Below are positions 9,416-18,978 of a DNA stretch of 64,000 bases, in pieces; the stretch's first letter is position 1, and every line of letters starts with the position of its first letter. The stretch is taken from assembly GCF_004363305.1 (NCBI RefSeq), contig NZ_SNZA01000001.1, positions 770,902 to 834,901 of the forward strand. Reading direction: 5' to 3'. The translations under genes were made by a program, and so were the position numbers. This DNA comes from Marinomonas communis. GTDB taxonomy: Bacteria > Pseudomonadota > Gammaproteobacteria > Pseudomonadales > Marinomonadaceae. Under the pieces are notes generated by a model. It was not told where the DNA came from. It saw only the letters and a list, made by a program, of their open reading frames with translations, and did no database searches.

Positions 9416-10195
9416 TCAAAAATCTCCAAACATTGCTGCGGTTAGCAAAAAGTCTAACCCTAAAATAGCCAATGACCCCAACACCACAGTTCGGGTCGTC
9501 GCACGACCAATTCCTTCTGAGGTTGGCTGACAGACATAACCCTGGTACACAGCAATCCAAACGACCGCAATAGCAAATACCAAAGACTTAATCACACCAT
9601 TCATAATATCGGTATCAAAGTATACTGACTGCTGCATGCTGCTCCAAAAAGAGCCTTCATCCACCCCAAGCCACTGTACTGATACCAACATCCCAGCCCA
9701 AATCCCCACAGCTGAAAATATTATCGCCAGAATAGGCATGCAAGTTACGCCTGCTAGTAACCTTGGCGCAATAACGCGTCGTAACGGATCTATCCCCATC
9801 ATTTCATAACTGGATAACTGCTCAGTTGTTTTCATTAAACCAATCTCTGCAGTTAAGGCTGACCCTGCCCGCCCTGCAAACAGCAACCCTGTTACCACAG
9901 GCCCCAATTCACGCAGCAAGGTTAAAGCAAGCAACTGCCCCACCGCCGACTCAGAGCCATAACTGGTTAATATGGAATATCCCTGCAACGCAAGCACCAT
10001 ACCAATGAAGGCACCAGATACCATAATGATGATCAGCGACAGCACACCAACCGAATATATCTGCTTAAGGTAGAGCCTAATGGCCTCATCCCAGCGCACA
10101 GGCAATCGAAATAAGGACTGAAATAGAAAAACACCAGCCCGCCCCACCGACTCGATGTATTTGTGTATGGCAAGATATATTGTCTTCACTGACAC
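9416..10195 (-). CDS. mlaE: Phospholipid ABC transporter permease MlaE
   Basis: Permease of the MlaFEDB lipid transporter, 259 residues with about five to six membrane segments. Family sequences include [40 protein letters not shown] and [21 protein letters not shown], the last being the loop that contacts the ATPase. Its ATG overlaps the mlaF stop by one base, so the two are translationally coupled. Confidence 0.96.
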   Translation of the reverse strand: MSVKTIYLAIHKYIESVGRAGVFLFQSLFRLPVRWDEAIRLYLKQIYSVGVLSLIIIMVSGAFIGMVLALQGYSILTSYGSESAVGQLLALTLLRELGPVVTGLLFAGRAGSALTAEIGLMKTTEQLSSYEMMGIDPLRRVIAPRLLAGVTCMPILAIIFSAVGIWAGMLVSVQWLGVDEGSFWSSMQQSVYFDTDIMNGVIKSLVFAIAVVWIAVYQGYVCQPTSEGIGRATTRTVVLGSLAILGLDFLLTAAMFGDF

Positions 10196-10989
10196 TAAGC
10201 CTCTAACAGTTGTGCTTCATAATTGGGTGCAGGGTAATGAAAACCTACTGGACCATCCGCTTGCCCCTGCAAGAACTGAACAACCCTAGGGTCTGAAGAC
10301 TGTCGAACCTCATCGGGCGTACCAGCTAAAATGACACGACCTGCCGATAACAAGCAAACATGATCGGCAATACTGAGCGACTCTTCAACATCATGCGACA
10401 CCAAGACACTGGTTATGTTCGCAGCACGATTAAGACGCTTAATCAACTCGACTAACACACCTTTAGAAATAGGGTCTTGACCCGCAAAAGGCTCATCATA
10501 CATAACTAGGTCGGGATCTAATGCGATCGCTCTTGCTAGCGCAGCTCTGCGCGCCATACCGCCAGACAACTCAGCTGGCATTAGATAAGCTGCACCACGC
10601 AAACCAACACTTTGCAATTTCATCAGCACAATATCGCGTATCATCGCCTCATCAAAATCGGTATGTTCCTGCAGTGGTAAAGCGACATTTTCGTAAACAC
10701 TCATATCACTAAATAACGCACCACTTTGAAACAGCATGCCCATTTTTCTGCGCGCTTCAAACAGCTCTTTCCTAGAGGCCTGCGCCACATCTAGACCAGC
10801 CACTGTAATAGAGCCCGAACTGGCTTCAACTTGACCACCAATCAAGCGTAAAAGCGTTGTTTTCCCTACACCACTTGGCCCCATAACTGCGGTAATTTTG
10901 CCCTTTGGTATTTGCAAGGTAATATCTTCGTAAATAGCACGATCACCTCGATGGAAGGACAAATTCTTGACGTCAACATAGACTTCCAC
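10195..10989 (-). CDS. mlaF: Phospholipid ABC transporter ATPase MlaF
   Basis: ATPase of the lipid-transporting MlaFEDB complex and first gene of the mla operon. The Walker A loop [13 protein letters not shown], the signature [15 protein letters not shown] and the Walker [14 protein letters not shown] with the H-loop [10 protein letters not shown] are all intact. It is divergent from the antiporter gene, and the shared 10990-11150 gap should hold both promoters. This arrangement is the standard gammaproteobacterial one. Confidence 0.95.
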   Translation of the reverse strand: MEVYVDVKNLSFHRGDRAIYEDITLQIPKGKITAVMGPSGVGKTTLLRLIGGQVEASSGSITVAGLDVAQASRKELFEARRKMGMLFQSGALFSDMSVYENVALPLQEHTDFDEAMIRDIVLMKLQSVGLRGAAYLMPAELSGGMARRAALARAIALDPDLVMYDEPFAGQDPISKGVLVELIKRLNRAANITSVLVSHDVEESLSIADHVCLLSAGRVILAGTPDEVRQSSDPRVVQFLQGQADGPVGFHYPAPNYEAQLLEA

Positions 10990-11153
10990 TGATGACTCCT
11001 TGAATTAAAATCGAACGGATACTAGCACCGTAAAAATGTAAAAGATACGCCATCAAAACCAGCTTGTAATGCTAGCCTCTTGAAATCCTTCAATAAACCA
11101 CATTAAATGATGCGTTTTACGAATCTCTCTCACAGTCTTTAGGTATTTTGCGA

Positions 11154-12110
11154 ATGCTCATGTTTTCCGCCGCACTGGTTGCAGGCTTGATTTTATTGGT
11201 ACTCAGCTCTGACAAATTCATTGAACACGCTGCTCTGGTCGCTGAAAAGCTCAACGTCAGCCCAATCGTAATTGGTATTACATTGGTAGCGTTAGGTACC
11301 TCAGCACCTGAAATGGTGGTCTCAGCCATCGCAGCATTAGATAATGCACCAGGCATTGCGGTAGGAAATGTCATTGGTTCAAACATTGCCAATATCGGCT
11401 TGGTTTTTGGCGCGACACTTGTATTAGCAGCTGTGCCGATCAACGGTAGCCTAGTAAAGAAAGAAATCCCCCTAGTTGTTGGCGTTACTCTGCTCGCAGG
11501 CTTCCTAATGATTGATCAACACCTATCTATTATTGATGGTGTAGTGTTGATTGTTGCCTTTGTTGTCGTACTCTTTCTGTTGCTAAGAAATTCGAAAAAC
11601 TTAGAGGAAGAGCTAACCGGTGATTTACCCGAAGACGACGGTAGTAGTGTGGCACGCTCTTTGTTAATTGCCGCCATCGGCTTAGCCGTTCTAATTGGCA
11701 GCTCTAAGTTACTAGTATGGGGAGCCATCGGCATTGCCTCAGCATTAGGTGTGTCCGATTTAGTCATCGGCCTTACCATTGTTGCAATTGGCACTAGTCT
11801 ACCTGAATTAGCTGCTTCGATTACCAGCGTGCGCAAAGGTCACCACGACATAGCAATCGGCAACGTTTTAGGTTCCAACATATTCAATTTAGCAACAGTG
11901 CTTCCTCTGCCAGCATTGATTGCACCAGGCATCATTGAAAATACGGTAATTGAGCGAGATTTCTGGTGGATGCTTGGTTTTACCCTTTTGTTTGCATTTG
12001 CTGTTATCATCTACTCAAAGCATCGCACAGCAAGCATCCCTCGATGGTTAGCATTGCCACTTCTAGGCGGATACGGTGCTTACATGTACCTGTTAGCGAT
12101 TTCTGGCTAG
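11154..12110 (+). CDS. Na+/Ca2+ exchanger-family antiporter (YrbG-like)
   Basis: Inner-membrane cation antiporter of the CaCA family, about ten membrane helices in two inverted repeats. The two alpha-repeat motifs are clear: VALGTSAPEMVVSAIAALDN with GNVIGSNIANIG in the first half, and IVAIGTSLPELAASITSVRK with GNVLGSNIFNLA in the second. The ion carried is inferred from family only. The start is uncertain: TTG 11148, ATG 11154 and ATG 11160 are all possible behind a weak AGG. It is followed after six bases by lptC. In E. coli kdsD and kdsC lie between. Confidence 0.9.
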   Translation: MLMFSAALVAGLILLVLSSDKFIEHAALVAEKLNVSPIVIGITLVALGTSAPEMVVSAIAALDNAPGIAVGNVIGSNIANIGLVFGATLVLAAVPINGSLVKKEIPLVVGVTLLAGFLMIDQHLSIIDGVVLIVAFVVVLFLLLRNSKNLEEELTGDLPEDDGSSVARSLLIAAIGLAVLIGSSKLLVWGAIGIASALGVSDLVIGLTIVAIGTSLPELAASITSVRKGHHDIAIGNVLGSNIFNLATVLPLPALIAPGIIENTVIERDFWWMLGFTLLFAFAVIIYSKHRTASIPRWLALPLLGGYGAYMYLLAISG

Positions 12111-12116
12111 ACCATC

Positions 12117-12695
12117 ATGCAAACATCAATTAAAAACATTATTCAACACAAGGGCTTTGCGGGTTTTCTAGCCATCGCCCTTGTTTCAATAGCGGTTTTC
12201 TTTATCGGAAACCGTCCAACACTCTACATATTGGACGAACAAAAATTATCTGACGCACCCGATTTCTTCCTAGAGGATGTAACAGCTCGCTCTTACAGCC
12301 CAGATGGTAAGTTACAAGAAGTGCTGCAAGCACAAGCGGCTAACCACTACTTAAAAAAGCAAACTACACTAGAGCTTCCGGTTGTGACCCGCTATACAGA
12401 AAACTTAAAATCTATTTCCTCTGCAGAAAGCGGCCTATTAAATGATCGTGACAATACAGTCACATTTAACGATAACGCCAAAGTAATTCGTTATGCAGAA
12501 AATGTAGAAACCGGCCGCATTCAAGCGGATACACTACTTTTCAACAATGACAATCAAACCATTATCAGTCATGGAAATAGCGAACTCATCACGCCTCAAG
12601 GCACTACTAAGTCTGCTAGTATATTTTTCGATCTTACTGACAACACCGCAACCTTAAATGGAGGCGTTTCTGGACATTATGAAGTTTCAAAGTAA
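12117..12695 (+). CDS. lptC: LPS export protein LptC
   Basis: Bitopic inner-membrane component of the Lpt lipopolysaccharide bridge, taking LPS from LptB2FG and handing it to LptA. It has an N-terminal membrane helix (about residues 14-31, GFLAIALVSIAVFFIGNRP) and a periplasmic OstA-like beta-jellyroll ([44 protein letters not shown]). The 192-residue length is normal. It overlaps the lptA start by 17 bases. Confidence 0.93.
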   Translation: MQTSIKNIIQHKGFAGFLAIALVSIAVFFIGNRPTLYILDEQKLSDAPDFFLEDVTARSYSPDGKLQEVLQAQAANHYLKKQTTLELPVVTRYTENLKSISSAESGLLNDRDNTVTFNDNAKVIRYAENVETGRIQADTLLFNNDNQTIISHGNSELITPQGTTKSASIFFDLTDNTATLNGGVSGHYEVSK

Positions 12696-13194
12696 CAAAC
12701 ATTTTATAGCTTGGGGCTTACTCAGTCTCACAAGCAGCGCCGCCTACAGTTTGCCAACCGATCTTTCACAGCCAATCAATATTGAGGCTGATAAAGCTGC
12801 ATTCGACCAAAAGGAAGGCACGGCCAATTACAGTGGCAATGTTGTCGTCATTCAGGGCAGCATTCGAATAGAAGCACAATCTCTCACTATCAACACAAAC
12901 CCCGAAACCGGTGAGTTTGAGTCATTAGCCGCTAAAGGAACACCCTCACTATTTACCCAACAGCTAAATGAAGCTGGCGATCAAATGAAAGCAACTGGAA
13001 ACACATTGAATTACAACGTTGCAAATGGACAGCTTGAAATCCATAAAAATGGTTATCTTCAGCGCGGCGAAGACGAAATTTCAGCAGACTTTATTCACTA
13101 TCTATTGAATAACGGCACTTTTAATGCTGAAAACCGTGGTAGTGGTCGCGTCAACATGACCCTGCAACCCGTCCAAAGCGAACAGGCAAACTAG
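12679..13194 (+). CDS. lptA: LPS transport periplasmic protein LptA
   Basis: Periplasmic bridge protein of LPS export. It has a signal peptide ([20 protein letters not shown], cut near AYS-LP) and the OstA domain beginning [20 protein letters not shown] with [17 protein letters not shown]. The start at 12679 is preferred over 12658 because it gives a proper signal peptide and has GGA upstream. It overlaps lptC and is followed by lptB four bases after its stop. Confidence 0.93.
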   Translation: MKFQSNKHFIAWGLLSLTSSAAYSLPTDLSQPINIEADKAAFDQKEGTANYSGNVVVIQGSIRIEAQSLTINTNPETGEFESLAAKGTPSLFTQQLNEAGDQMKATGNTLNYNVANGQLEIHKNGYLQRGEDEISADFIHYLLNNGTFNAENRGSGRVNMTLQPVQSEQAN

Positions 13195-13198
13195 ACAC

Positions 13199-13924
13199 AT
13201 GGCGATTCTTGAAGCAAAACACTTAGCCAAAAGCTATAAAAAACGCCAAGTAGTGAAAGATGTTTCACTAGAAGTTCGTTCCGGCGAAGCTGTCGGCTTG
13301 TTAGGACCTAACGGTGCAGGTAAAACAACTTGTTTTTATATGATCGTTGGTATGGTTTCAAATGACCTTGGCGGCATTTTCATTGATGGCGAAGATGTCA
13401 CCAAAGATGCCATGCACAGTCGTGCTCAAAAAGGCATCGGCTATCTACCACAAGAAGCCTCTATCTTCCGTAAAATGACAGTAGAAGATAACCTTCTCGC
13501 GATACTTGAGACGCGAAAAGATCTTACTAAGGCAGAACGTATCGCTAAAATGGAAAGCCTACTTGAGGAGTTCCACGTCACCCATATTCGCAAAAACCTT
13601 GGCATGGCCTTATCGGGCGGCGAACGACGCCGTGTTGAAATTGCACGCGCCCTGGCAATGAACCCTAAATTTGTCCTATTAGATGAACCTTTTGCAGGTG
13701 TCGACCCAATATCGGTTGGCGATATAAAAGGCATCATTAAACACTTACAAGAAAGTGGCATCGGTGTTTTAATCACTGATCATAACGTTCGAGAAACGTT
13801 AGACATTTGTGATAAAGCCTATATTGTTGGTAACGGGCATATCATTGCATCTGGAGATGCTGATGCCGTCATCAATAACGAGCAAGTCAAAAAAATATAC
13901 CTTGGCGACAATTTCAGACTCTAG
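13199..13924 (+). CDS. lptB: LPS export ABC transporter ATPase LptB
   Basis: Cytoplasmic ATPase that powers LPS extraction with LptF and LptG, which are encoded elsewhere. The Walker [18 protein letters not shown]-loop [13 protein letters not shown], signature [15 protein letters not shown] and Walker [12 protein letters not shown] are intact. The length of 241 residues is standard. It is the last lpt gene here, with rpoN starting 77 bases downstream as in E. coli. Confidence 0.97.
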   Translation: MAILEAKHLAKSYKKRQVVKDVSLEVRSGEAVGLLGPNGAGKTTCFYMIVGMVSNDLGGIFIDGEDVTKDAMHSRAQKGIGYLPQEASIFRKMTVEDNLLAILETRKDLTKAERIAKMESLLEEFHVTHIRKNLGMALSGGERRRVEIARALAMNPKFVLLDEPFAGVDPISVGDIKGIIKHLQESGIGVLITDHNVRETLDICDKAYIVGNGHIIASGDADAVINNEQVKKIYLGDNFRL

Positions 13925-14001
13925 GCCCCCTTATTTTTCGGCTGAAAAGGGAGTACTATGCATAAGTCATTCCAAATACTTAAATATAAAAGAGTTGCGC
14001 T

Positions 14002-15486
14002 ATGAAGCAGTCCCTGCAACTTAAAATCGGACAACAGTTAACCATGACGCCACAATTGCAGCAGGCGATTAAATTGCTGCAGTTGTCTACTCTTGACTTG
14101 CAACAGGAAATCCATGAATTTCTTGAATCCAACCCTCTACTGGAGCTGGACGAAGAAGAAGGTTTCCAAACCGAGAGTGATTCTCGACAAACAGAGATCA
14201 ATGCGTCAGGTGAACCCAATAACGAAAGCTCCGAAAGCAGCTCCGAAACACCTCAGCTCGAGTCTGAATGGACGGAAAGCATCCCTAACGAACTGTCTAT
14301 AGACAGTAATTGGGATGACACATACCAGAATTCTGCAGCTGCAGCTGATACCCCAGCTTTTGAGGGCGAGCAAGATCTCGACGGCAGAAATGCGCTTTCC
14401 GAAGACATGCAAGACCACTTAATCTGGCAGCTTAATCTGACTCATATGTCAGACCGTGACATTGAAATTGCCTATGCAATTATTGATAGCGTGCAAACAG
14501 ATGGCTATCTTTCAATGAGCTTAGAAGAGATTTTTCAGGCTTTGACCACGGAACTTGAAGACCTAGAGCTTGATGAAGTCGCAGCCGTACAGCACCGCTT
14601 ACAGCGCTTCGACCCTGTTGGTGTTTGTTCACAAGATTTACGTGAGTGCCTGCTTGTACAACTGGAAGCCTACCAAAAACACCCTCTTTATCGAGCTACT
14701 TTTAACGTAGTCGATCAATACCTTGCCCTTCTTGGCAATAGAGACTATGCGCAACTTAGCCGTAAGACAAAGCTTAAAGAAGAAGCGCTAAAAGAAGTCA
14801 TTACCCTGATTCAGCAACTTAACCCAAGACCTGGATCGTTAATTGATACCAGTGAAACAGACTATGTTATCCCTGATGTTACCGTGAAGAAGAACAATGG
14901 CGTTTGGCAAGTGGAGCTAAACAACGACGCCCTGCCACCGGTTAAGATTAACGAAACATACTCAGCTATGGTGAACTCTAAAGCATCAAGTGATGATATC
15001 TCCTACATAAAGAATTCTTTACAAGAAGCTAAATGGTTCATGAAAAGCCTTCAGAGCCGTAATGAGACTTTACTAAAAGTTGCTAGCTGTATTGTATCAA
15101 AACAAGTTGAGTTCTTTGAAATTGGCGAAGAAGCCATGAAACCCATGGTATTGCACGACGTTGCCGAAGAAGTGGGAATGCATGAGTCTACTATTTCCCG
15201 TGTTACAACTCAGAAATACATGCATACTCCCCGAGGCATTTTCGAACTAAAATACTTCTTCTCTAGTCATGTAAACACTTCATCTGGTGGCGAGTGCTCG
15301 TCCACAGCTATTCGTGCCATGATTAAGAAATTGGTAGCAGACGAGCCACCTAAAAAGCCATTAAGTGACAATAAACTAGCAACCATTTTAGCCGACCAAG
15401 GCATTCAAGTTGCTCGACGCACTGTTGCAAAGTACCGTGAAGCGATGAACATTCCGCCATCAAACGAGCGGAAGCGACTGATTTAA
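14002..15486 (+). CDS. rpoN: RNA polymerase sigma-54 factor
   Basis: Alternative sigma factor for nitrogen-related and other enhancer-dependent promoters. Region I (LKIGQQLTMTPQLQQAIKLL, residues about 5-45) binds activators, an acidic region II follows, then the core-binding domain. The HTH domain (DVAEEVGMHESTISRVTTQK) and the C-terminal RpoN box (ARRTVAKYRE) are intact. The length of 494 residues is normal. It is followed 12 bases later by ptsN; the hpf gene that normally sits between them is missing. Confidence 0.97.
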   Translation: MKQSLQLKIGQQLTMTPQLQQAIKLLQLSTLDLQQEIHEFLESNPLLELDEEEGFQTESDSRQTEINASGEPNNESSESSSETPQLESEWTESIPNELSIDSNWDDTYQNSAAAADTPAFEGEQDLDGRNALSEDMQDHLIWQLNLTHMSDRDIEIAYAIIDSVQTDGYLSMSLEEIFQALTTELEDLELDEVAAVQHRLQRFDPVGVCSQDLRECLLVQLEAYQKHPLYRATFNVVDQYLALLGNRDYAQLSRKTKLKEEALKEVITLIQQLNPRPGSLIDTSETDYVIPDVTVKKNNGVWQVELNNDALPPVKINETYSAMVNSKASSDDISYIKNSLQEAKWFMKSLQSRNETLLKVASCIVSKQVEFFEIGEEAMKPMVLHDVAEEVGMHESTISRVTTQKYMHTPRGIFELKYFFSSHVNTSSGGECSSTAIRAMIKKLVADEPPKKPLSDNKLATILADQGIQVARRTVAKYREAMNIPPSNERKRLI

Positions 15487-15498
15487 AGGCCAGCAAAT

Positions 15499-15948
15499 AT
15501 GTCAGTTAAAAATTTAGTAAAAACAGATCTAGTGTTTGCGAAACAACAGATCTCTAGTAAAAAACGATTGTTAGAACAGTTAGCCGAATCAGTTAGCGAT
15601 CGACTACACTGTAACGCAGATGAAGTTTATGATGCCCTGCTCGGACGCGAAAAGCTGGGTAGCACAGGCATTGGCAATGGCATTGCGATACCGCACTGTC
15701 GTCTTGAGCAAGTTAACCGCGCTACACTGGTATTAATGTCACTAGAAGAGCCAATTGATTTTGACGCAATTGATCGACGTCCCGTCGACCTAATATTTGC
15801 CTTGCTAGTACCACCACATCAATGTGATGAGCACTTAGCAACACTCGCGCAGATCGCAGAGCTTGCACAAGCAGAAGAGAAGCTAAATCAATTGAGAGAA
15901 AAACAAAACAACGAAGACTTGTTTGAAGCGTTTAACGCTTTGCTGTAA
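15499..15948 (+). CDS. ptsN: PTS IIA-like nitrogen-regulatory protein PtsN (EIIA-Ntr)
   Basis: EIIA-Ntr of the nitrogen phosphotransferase system, which takes phosphate from the HPr-like protein and regulates potassium transport and other targets rather than importing sugar. The phosphorylated histidine is His66 in GNGIAIPHCRLEQ. Family stretches REKLGSTGIGNG and VDLIFALLVPPHQCDEHLATL are present. The 149-residue length is typical. It lies between rpoN and the HPr gene. Confidence 0.95.
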   Translation: MSVKNLVKTDLVFAKQQISSKKRLLEQLAESVSDRLHCNADEVYDALLGREKLGSTGIGNGIAIPHCRLEQVNRATLVLMSLEEPIDFDAIDRRPVDLIFALLVPPHQCDEHLATLAQIAELAQAEEKLNQLREKQNNEDLFEAFNALL

Positions 15949-15958
15949 GGATACCCTC

Positions 15959-16228
15959 ATGCTGGAACAATCAGTCGAAATTATTAATAAGCTAGGGCTT
16001 CATGCTCGCGCTGCCGGCAAGCTAGTAGAAACAACAAGCCGATTTACATCTGACATCACTATCGAGAAAGAAGGTCGAAACGTTGATGGAAAGAGTATTA
16101 TGGCCATGATGATGCTTGCCGCTGCGAAAGGCACGACCATCAACGTGAAAGTAAATGGTGAAGATGAGGCTGCAGCAATGGAAGCCATCATCGAACTTAT
16201 CAATGATCGATTTGGAGAAGGCGAATAG
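15959..16228 (+). CDS. ptsO: HPr-family phosphocarrier (NPr)
   Basis: Small phosphocarrier of the nitrogen PTS, passing phosphate from EI-Ntr to PtsN. The active histidine is His15 in KLGLHARAAGKL and the serine site is Ser46 in GKSIMAMMML. The start at 15959 is chosen because it gives the usual HPr N-terminus (MLEQSVEIINK). The longer reading from 15923 runs through ptsN. It starts ten bases after ptsN. In E. coli rapZ lies between them; here it does not. Confidence 0.93.
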   Translation: MLEQSVEIINKLGLHARAAGKLVETTSRFTSDITIEKEGRNVDGKSIMAMMMLAAAKGTTINVKVNGEDEAAAMEAIIELINDRFGEGE

Positions 16229-16232
16229 CCGA

Positions 16233-17585
16233 ATGAGCGATCAGTCCACTTTAGAACACTTACAAACGGTTGCCGAATCTCTTGAATCCGGCGCCACCAT
16301 GCAAATTCGTTATTTGCTCAATGGTGCTCTACCCGCACAGGACGTCGCTCGCCTCCTAGAGTCCTCTCCTCCTAAAGAACGTAAACTCCTTTGGGAACTG
16401 ATTGATCACGATAATCAAGGGGATGTCTTACAATACGTCTCCGAAGAGATCAGTGTTCAATTCATGAAGGACATGGATACCGAGCGTTTATTAGCGGTAT
16501 CTGAACACTTTGATAATGATGACTTAGCAGACATCCTGCAACAGCTTCCTGAAACCTTGGTTAAGGAAGTGCTGGCCTCCATGACCGCACAGAATCGTGC
16601 GCGCATGGAATCCTTAATGAGTTACTCTGAGGATTCGGCCGGTGGTTTGATGAACACCGATACGATAACGATTCGCCCGAACATAACTATCGATATCGTA
16701 TTCCGTTTTCTGCGACGACACTCTGAGCTTCCAGAGATGACTGATAACCTATTGGTTGTAAGTAGATCGGATCGCTTTCTGGGCATCCTCCCACTTCGTA
16801 AACTACTAGTAGCTGACACGGACACCATTGTCCGTGACATCATGGAAACGGACTGTGATGTCATTTATGCTCATCAAAGCGCCGCCGAAGTAGCGCAGCT
16901 TTTTGAAAAGATGGACTTGGTCTCTGCCCCTGTCATTGATCCGGAAACAAAGAAGCTACTTGGTCGTATCACCATCGATGACGTCGTAGACGTTATCCGT
17001 GACGAAGCAGAACACTCGATGCTACAAATGGCCGGTTTAGATGATGACGAAGACACCTTTGCTCCCATCATGCAAACCACCCGACGCAGGGCAGTCTGGC
17101 TTGGCATCAACTTAATCACCGCATTTATCGCATCTTACGTTATCGGTCTTTTCCAAGACACATTAGATAAGGTCGTTGCACTAGCGATATTAATGCCGAT
17201 TGTTGCAAGCATGGGAGGCATTGCAGGCTCACAAGTCCTAACTCTTGTGATACGTGGCATCGCCTTAAACCAAATTGGCTCATCGAATGCTAGATGGCTC
17301 TTGAACAGAGAGGTCGTCGTTGGCTTGATAAATGGTGTATTATGGGCCTCCGTAATCGCTTTGCTCACAACCGTATGGTTTGGAGACATTAAAATTGCTT
17401 ACGTCATAGCTGGCGCGATTGTTATCAACCTTTTGTTTGCAGCATTGACAGGTACATTGTTACCCATTGCATTGAAAAAGCTTGGCATTGACCCAGCTTT
17501 AGCGGGAAGTGTTATTTTGACCACCGTGACCGATGTGATTGGCTTTTTGTCTTTCTTGGGCTTAGCCACACTCTTTTTACTATAG
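16233..17585 (+). CDS. mgtE: Magnesium transporter MgtE
   Basis: Mg2+ channel/transporter of the MgtE family, 450 residues. The cytosolic N domain (about 30-130) is followed by two CBS domains (about 135-255, MNTDTITIRPNITIDIVFRF and IMETDCDVIYAHQSAAEVAQ) that sense magnesium. A five-helix membrane domain follows, with the pore-region sequence ILMPIVASMGGIAGSQVLTL. The start is placed four bases after the HPr stop; longer readings overlap that gene. A magnesium transporter beside the Ntr-PTS genes also occurs in other marine gammaproteobacteria. Confidence 0.93.
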   Translation: MSDQSTLEHLQTVAESLESGATMQIRYLLNGALPAQDVARLLESSPPKERKLLWELIDHDNQGDVLQYVSEEISVQFMKDMDTERLLAVSEHFDNDDLADILQQLPETLVKEVLASMTAQNRARMESLMSYSEDSAGGLMNTDTITIRPNITIDIVFRFLRRHSELPEMTDNLLVVSRSDRFLGILPLRKLLVADTDTIVRDIMETDCDVIYAHQSAAEVAQLFEKMDLVSAPVIDPETKKLLGRITIDDVVDVIRDEAEHSMLQMAGLDDDEDTFAPIMQTTRRRAVWLGINLITAFIASYVIGLFQDTLDKVVALAILMPIVASMGGIAGSQVLTLVIRGIALNQIGSSNARWLLNREVVVGLINGVLWASVIALLTTVWFGDIKIAYVIAGAIVINLLFAALTGTLLPIALKKLGIDPALAGSVILTTVTDVIGFLSFLGLATLFLL

Positions 17586-17597
17586 AACGATTTTACC

Positions 17598-18128
17598 ATG
17601 ACAGATTTTGAACATTACGACGACAACGAAGAAGAATACAAGAGCAAAACTCAAGTAAAAAGAGAAATGGAAGCTCTGCAAGACTTAGGTGAAAAACTAA
17701 CCAACCTAAGTGCTGGCCAACGTAAAAAAGTACCTATGTCAGACACCCTACGCGCTGCACTTGAAGAAGCTGACCGTATTAAGCAATGGGGCGCAAAACG
17801 CCGTCACTTACAATACATCGGCAAGGTAATGCGTACGGAAGATGCAGATGCTATCGCAGCACGTCTGGAATTATTTGATAGTACATCAGCTGCAAACAAT
17901 AAGCGCTTTCATCAACTAGAAGCAACACGTGACGCACTGATTGGCGAGAACGGTAAAAGCATCCTCGACCAGTACATCCAAGCAAATCCAAGCGTAGATA
18001 TTCAACAATTACGCTCACTAGTAAGAATGGCTGCAAAAGAAGCAGAACAAGGTAAAGCGACCACTCAACGCAAGAAGCTTTTTAAGCTCTTACGTGAAGT
18101 GCAAGACGCGCAGCTAGGTCTACTTTAA
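17598..18128 (+). CDS. darP: Ribosome-associated protein YjgA/DarP
   Basis: DUF615 protein, known in E. coli as YjgA/DarP, which associates with late 50S ribosomal precursors. The family features are the charged N-terminus KSKTQVKREMEALQDLGEKL, the IKQWGAKRRHLQYIGKVMR motif and the C-terminal KKLFKLLREV. The length of 176 residues matches. It follows mgtE by 12 bases and ends the plus-strand block that began with the antiporter. It is convergent with the nitrilase gene. Confidence 0.92.
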   Translation: MTDFEHYDDNEEEYKSKTQVKREMEALQDLGEKLTNLSAGQRKKVPMSDTLRAALEEADRIKQWGAKRRHLQYIGKVMRTEDADAIAARLELFDSTSAANNKRFHQLEATRDALIGENGKSILDQYIQANPSVDIQQLRSLVRMAAKEAEQGKATTQRKKLFKLLREVQDAQLGLL

Positions 18129-18137
18129 GCAGCCCTA

Positions 18138-18971
18138 TCACAAACGGCGATGCTTTAAACAAGGCATCGCTGCCCTTACTTCTCTTAGATATTCCGTATC
18201 TACTTTGAAGTAAATACTACCCTGATCACTTTCATCCATGCTATCCAGCAGCTCTCCCCATGGCGAGTATGCGACGGTATGACCATAGGTTTGACGTGTT
18301 TCATTGTGCCAACCCACTTGGTCAACACCAGCAATATAAAACTGATTCTCTATGGCCCTAGCTTGCAGCAACGTATGCCAATGAGCTTCGCCAGTTTTAA
18401 ATGTAAATGCAGACGGCACTACAACCACTTCTGCCCCCAGCTCAGCAAGACATCGGTACAACTCAGGAAACCGTAAGTCATAACACACAGTCAAACCCAA
18501 GCTCACACCATCAATCTGTACAACGACAGGATTCACTTCACCAGGCTCGATGAAGCGTGATTCTCGATAAGATGAGGCTTTATCCGCAACATCTACATCA
18601 AACAGGTGAACCTTATCGTAACGGGCAACCTGCTTACCATCCGGACCAACGAGTATGGAGGCCTGCCTAACACGCTCATCTGAAACCAGGTTACCAAACT
18701 GATCATGGGCCATTGGATGCGAGCCTATCAGCACAAAAACATTGTTCTCGATAGCAAATCGCCCGACAGCCGCAAGAATCTTAGCGGTCGCATCTGACAA
18801 CGCCACTTCTCGCATTTGCTTAGCATCAAACAAGAAAACGTTCTCGGGCAGCACTATAAGCCTAGGCTGATTCACCATAGCTCGCTCCATCAACAACAAA
18901 GCTTGACTAAGATTTGTCATCCAATCCTTCGTACTGGTTAACTGAACGCAAGCAACACCTAGATTAGCCAT
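18138..18971 (-). CDS. Carbon-nitrogen hydrolase (Nit1/deaminated glutathione amidase-like)
   Basis: Nitrilase-superfamily hydrolase of 277 residues. The Glu-Lys-Cys triad is visible in LIVLPENVFLF, RYDKVHLFDVDV and LTVCYDLRFPELYR. The RFPE continuation after the cysteine is characteristic of the Nit1 branch, whose known activity is repair of deaminated glutathione. It lies seven bases downstream of yhdP and belongs to the mreBCD-maf-rng-yhdP minus-strand block, the arrangement seen in Pseudomonas. Confidence 0.87.
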   Translation of the reverse strand: MANLGVACVQLTSTKDWMTNLSQALLLMERAMVNQPRLIVLPENVFLFDAKQMREVALSDATAKILAAVGRFAIENNVFVLIGSHPMAHDQFGNLVSDERVRQASILVGPDGKQVARYDKVHLFDVDVADKASSYRESRFIEPGEVNPVVVQIDGVSLGLTVCYDLRFPELYRCLAELGAEVVVVPSAFTFKTGEAHWHTLLQARAIENQFYIAGVDQVGWHNETRQTYGHTVAYSPWGELLDSMDESDQGSIYFKVDTEYLREVRAAMPCLKHRRL

Positions 18972-18978
18972 ATTATTG

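Noticed and set aside
18147..18170. GCGATGC/GCATCGC hairpin near the end of darP as a terminator
   Set aside because: It lies inside the nitrilase coding end, has a ten-base loop and lacks a T run on either strand.
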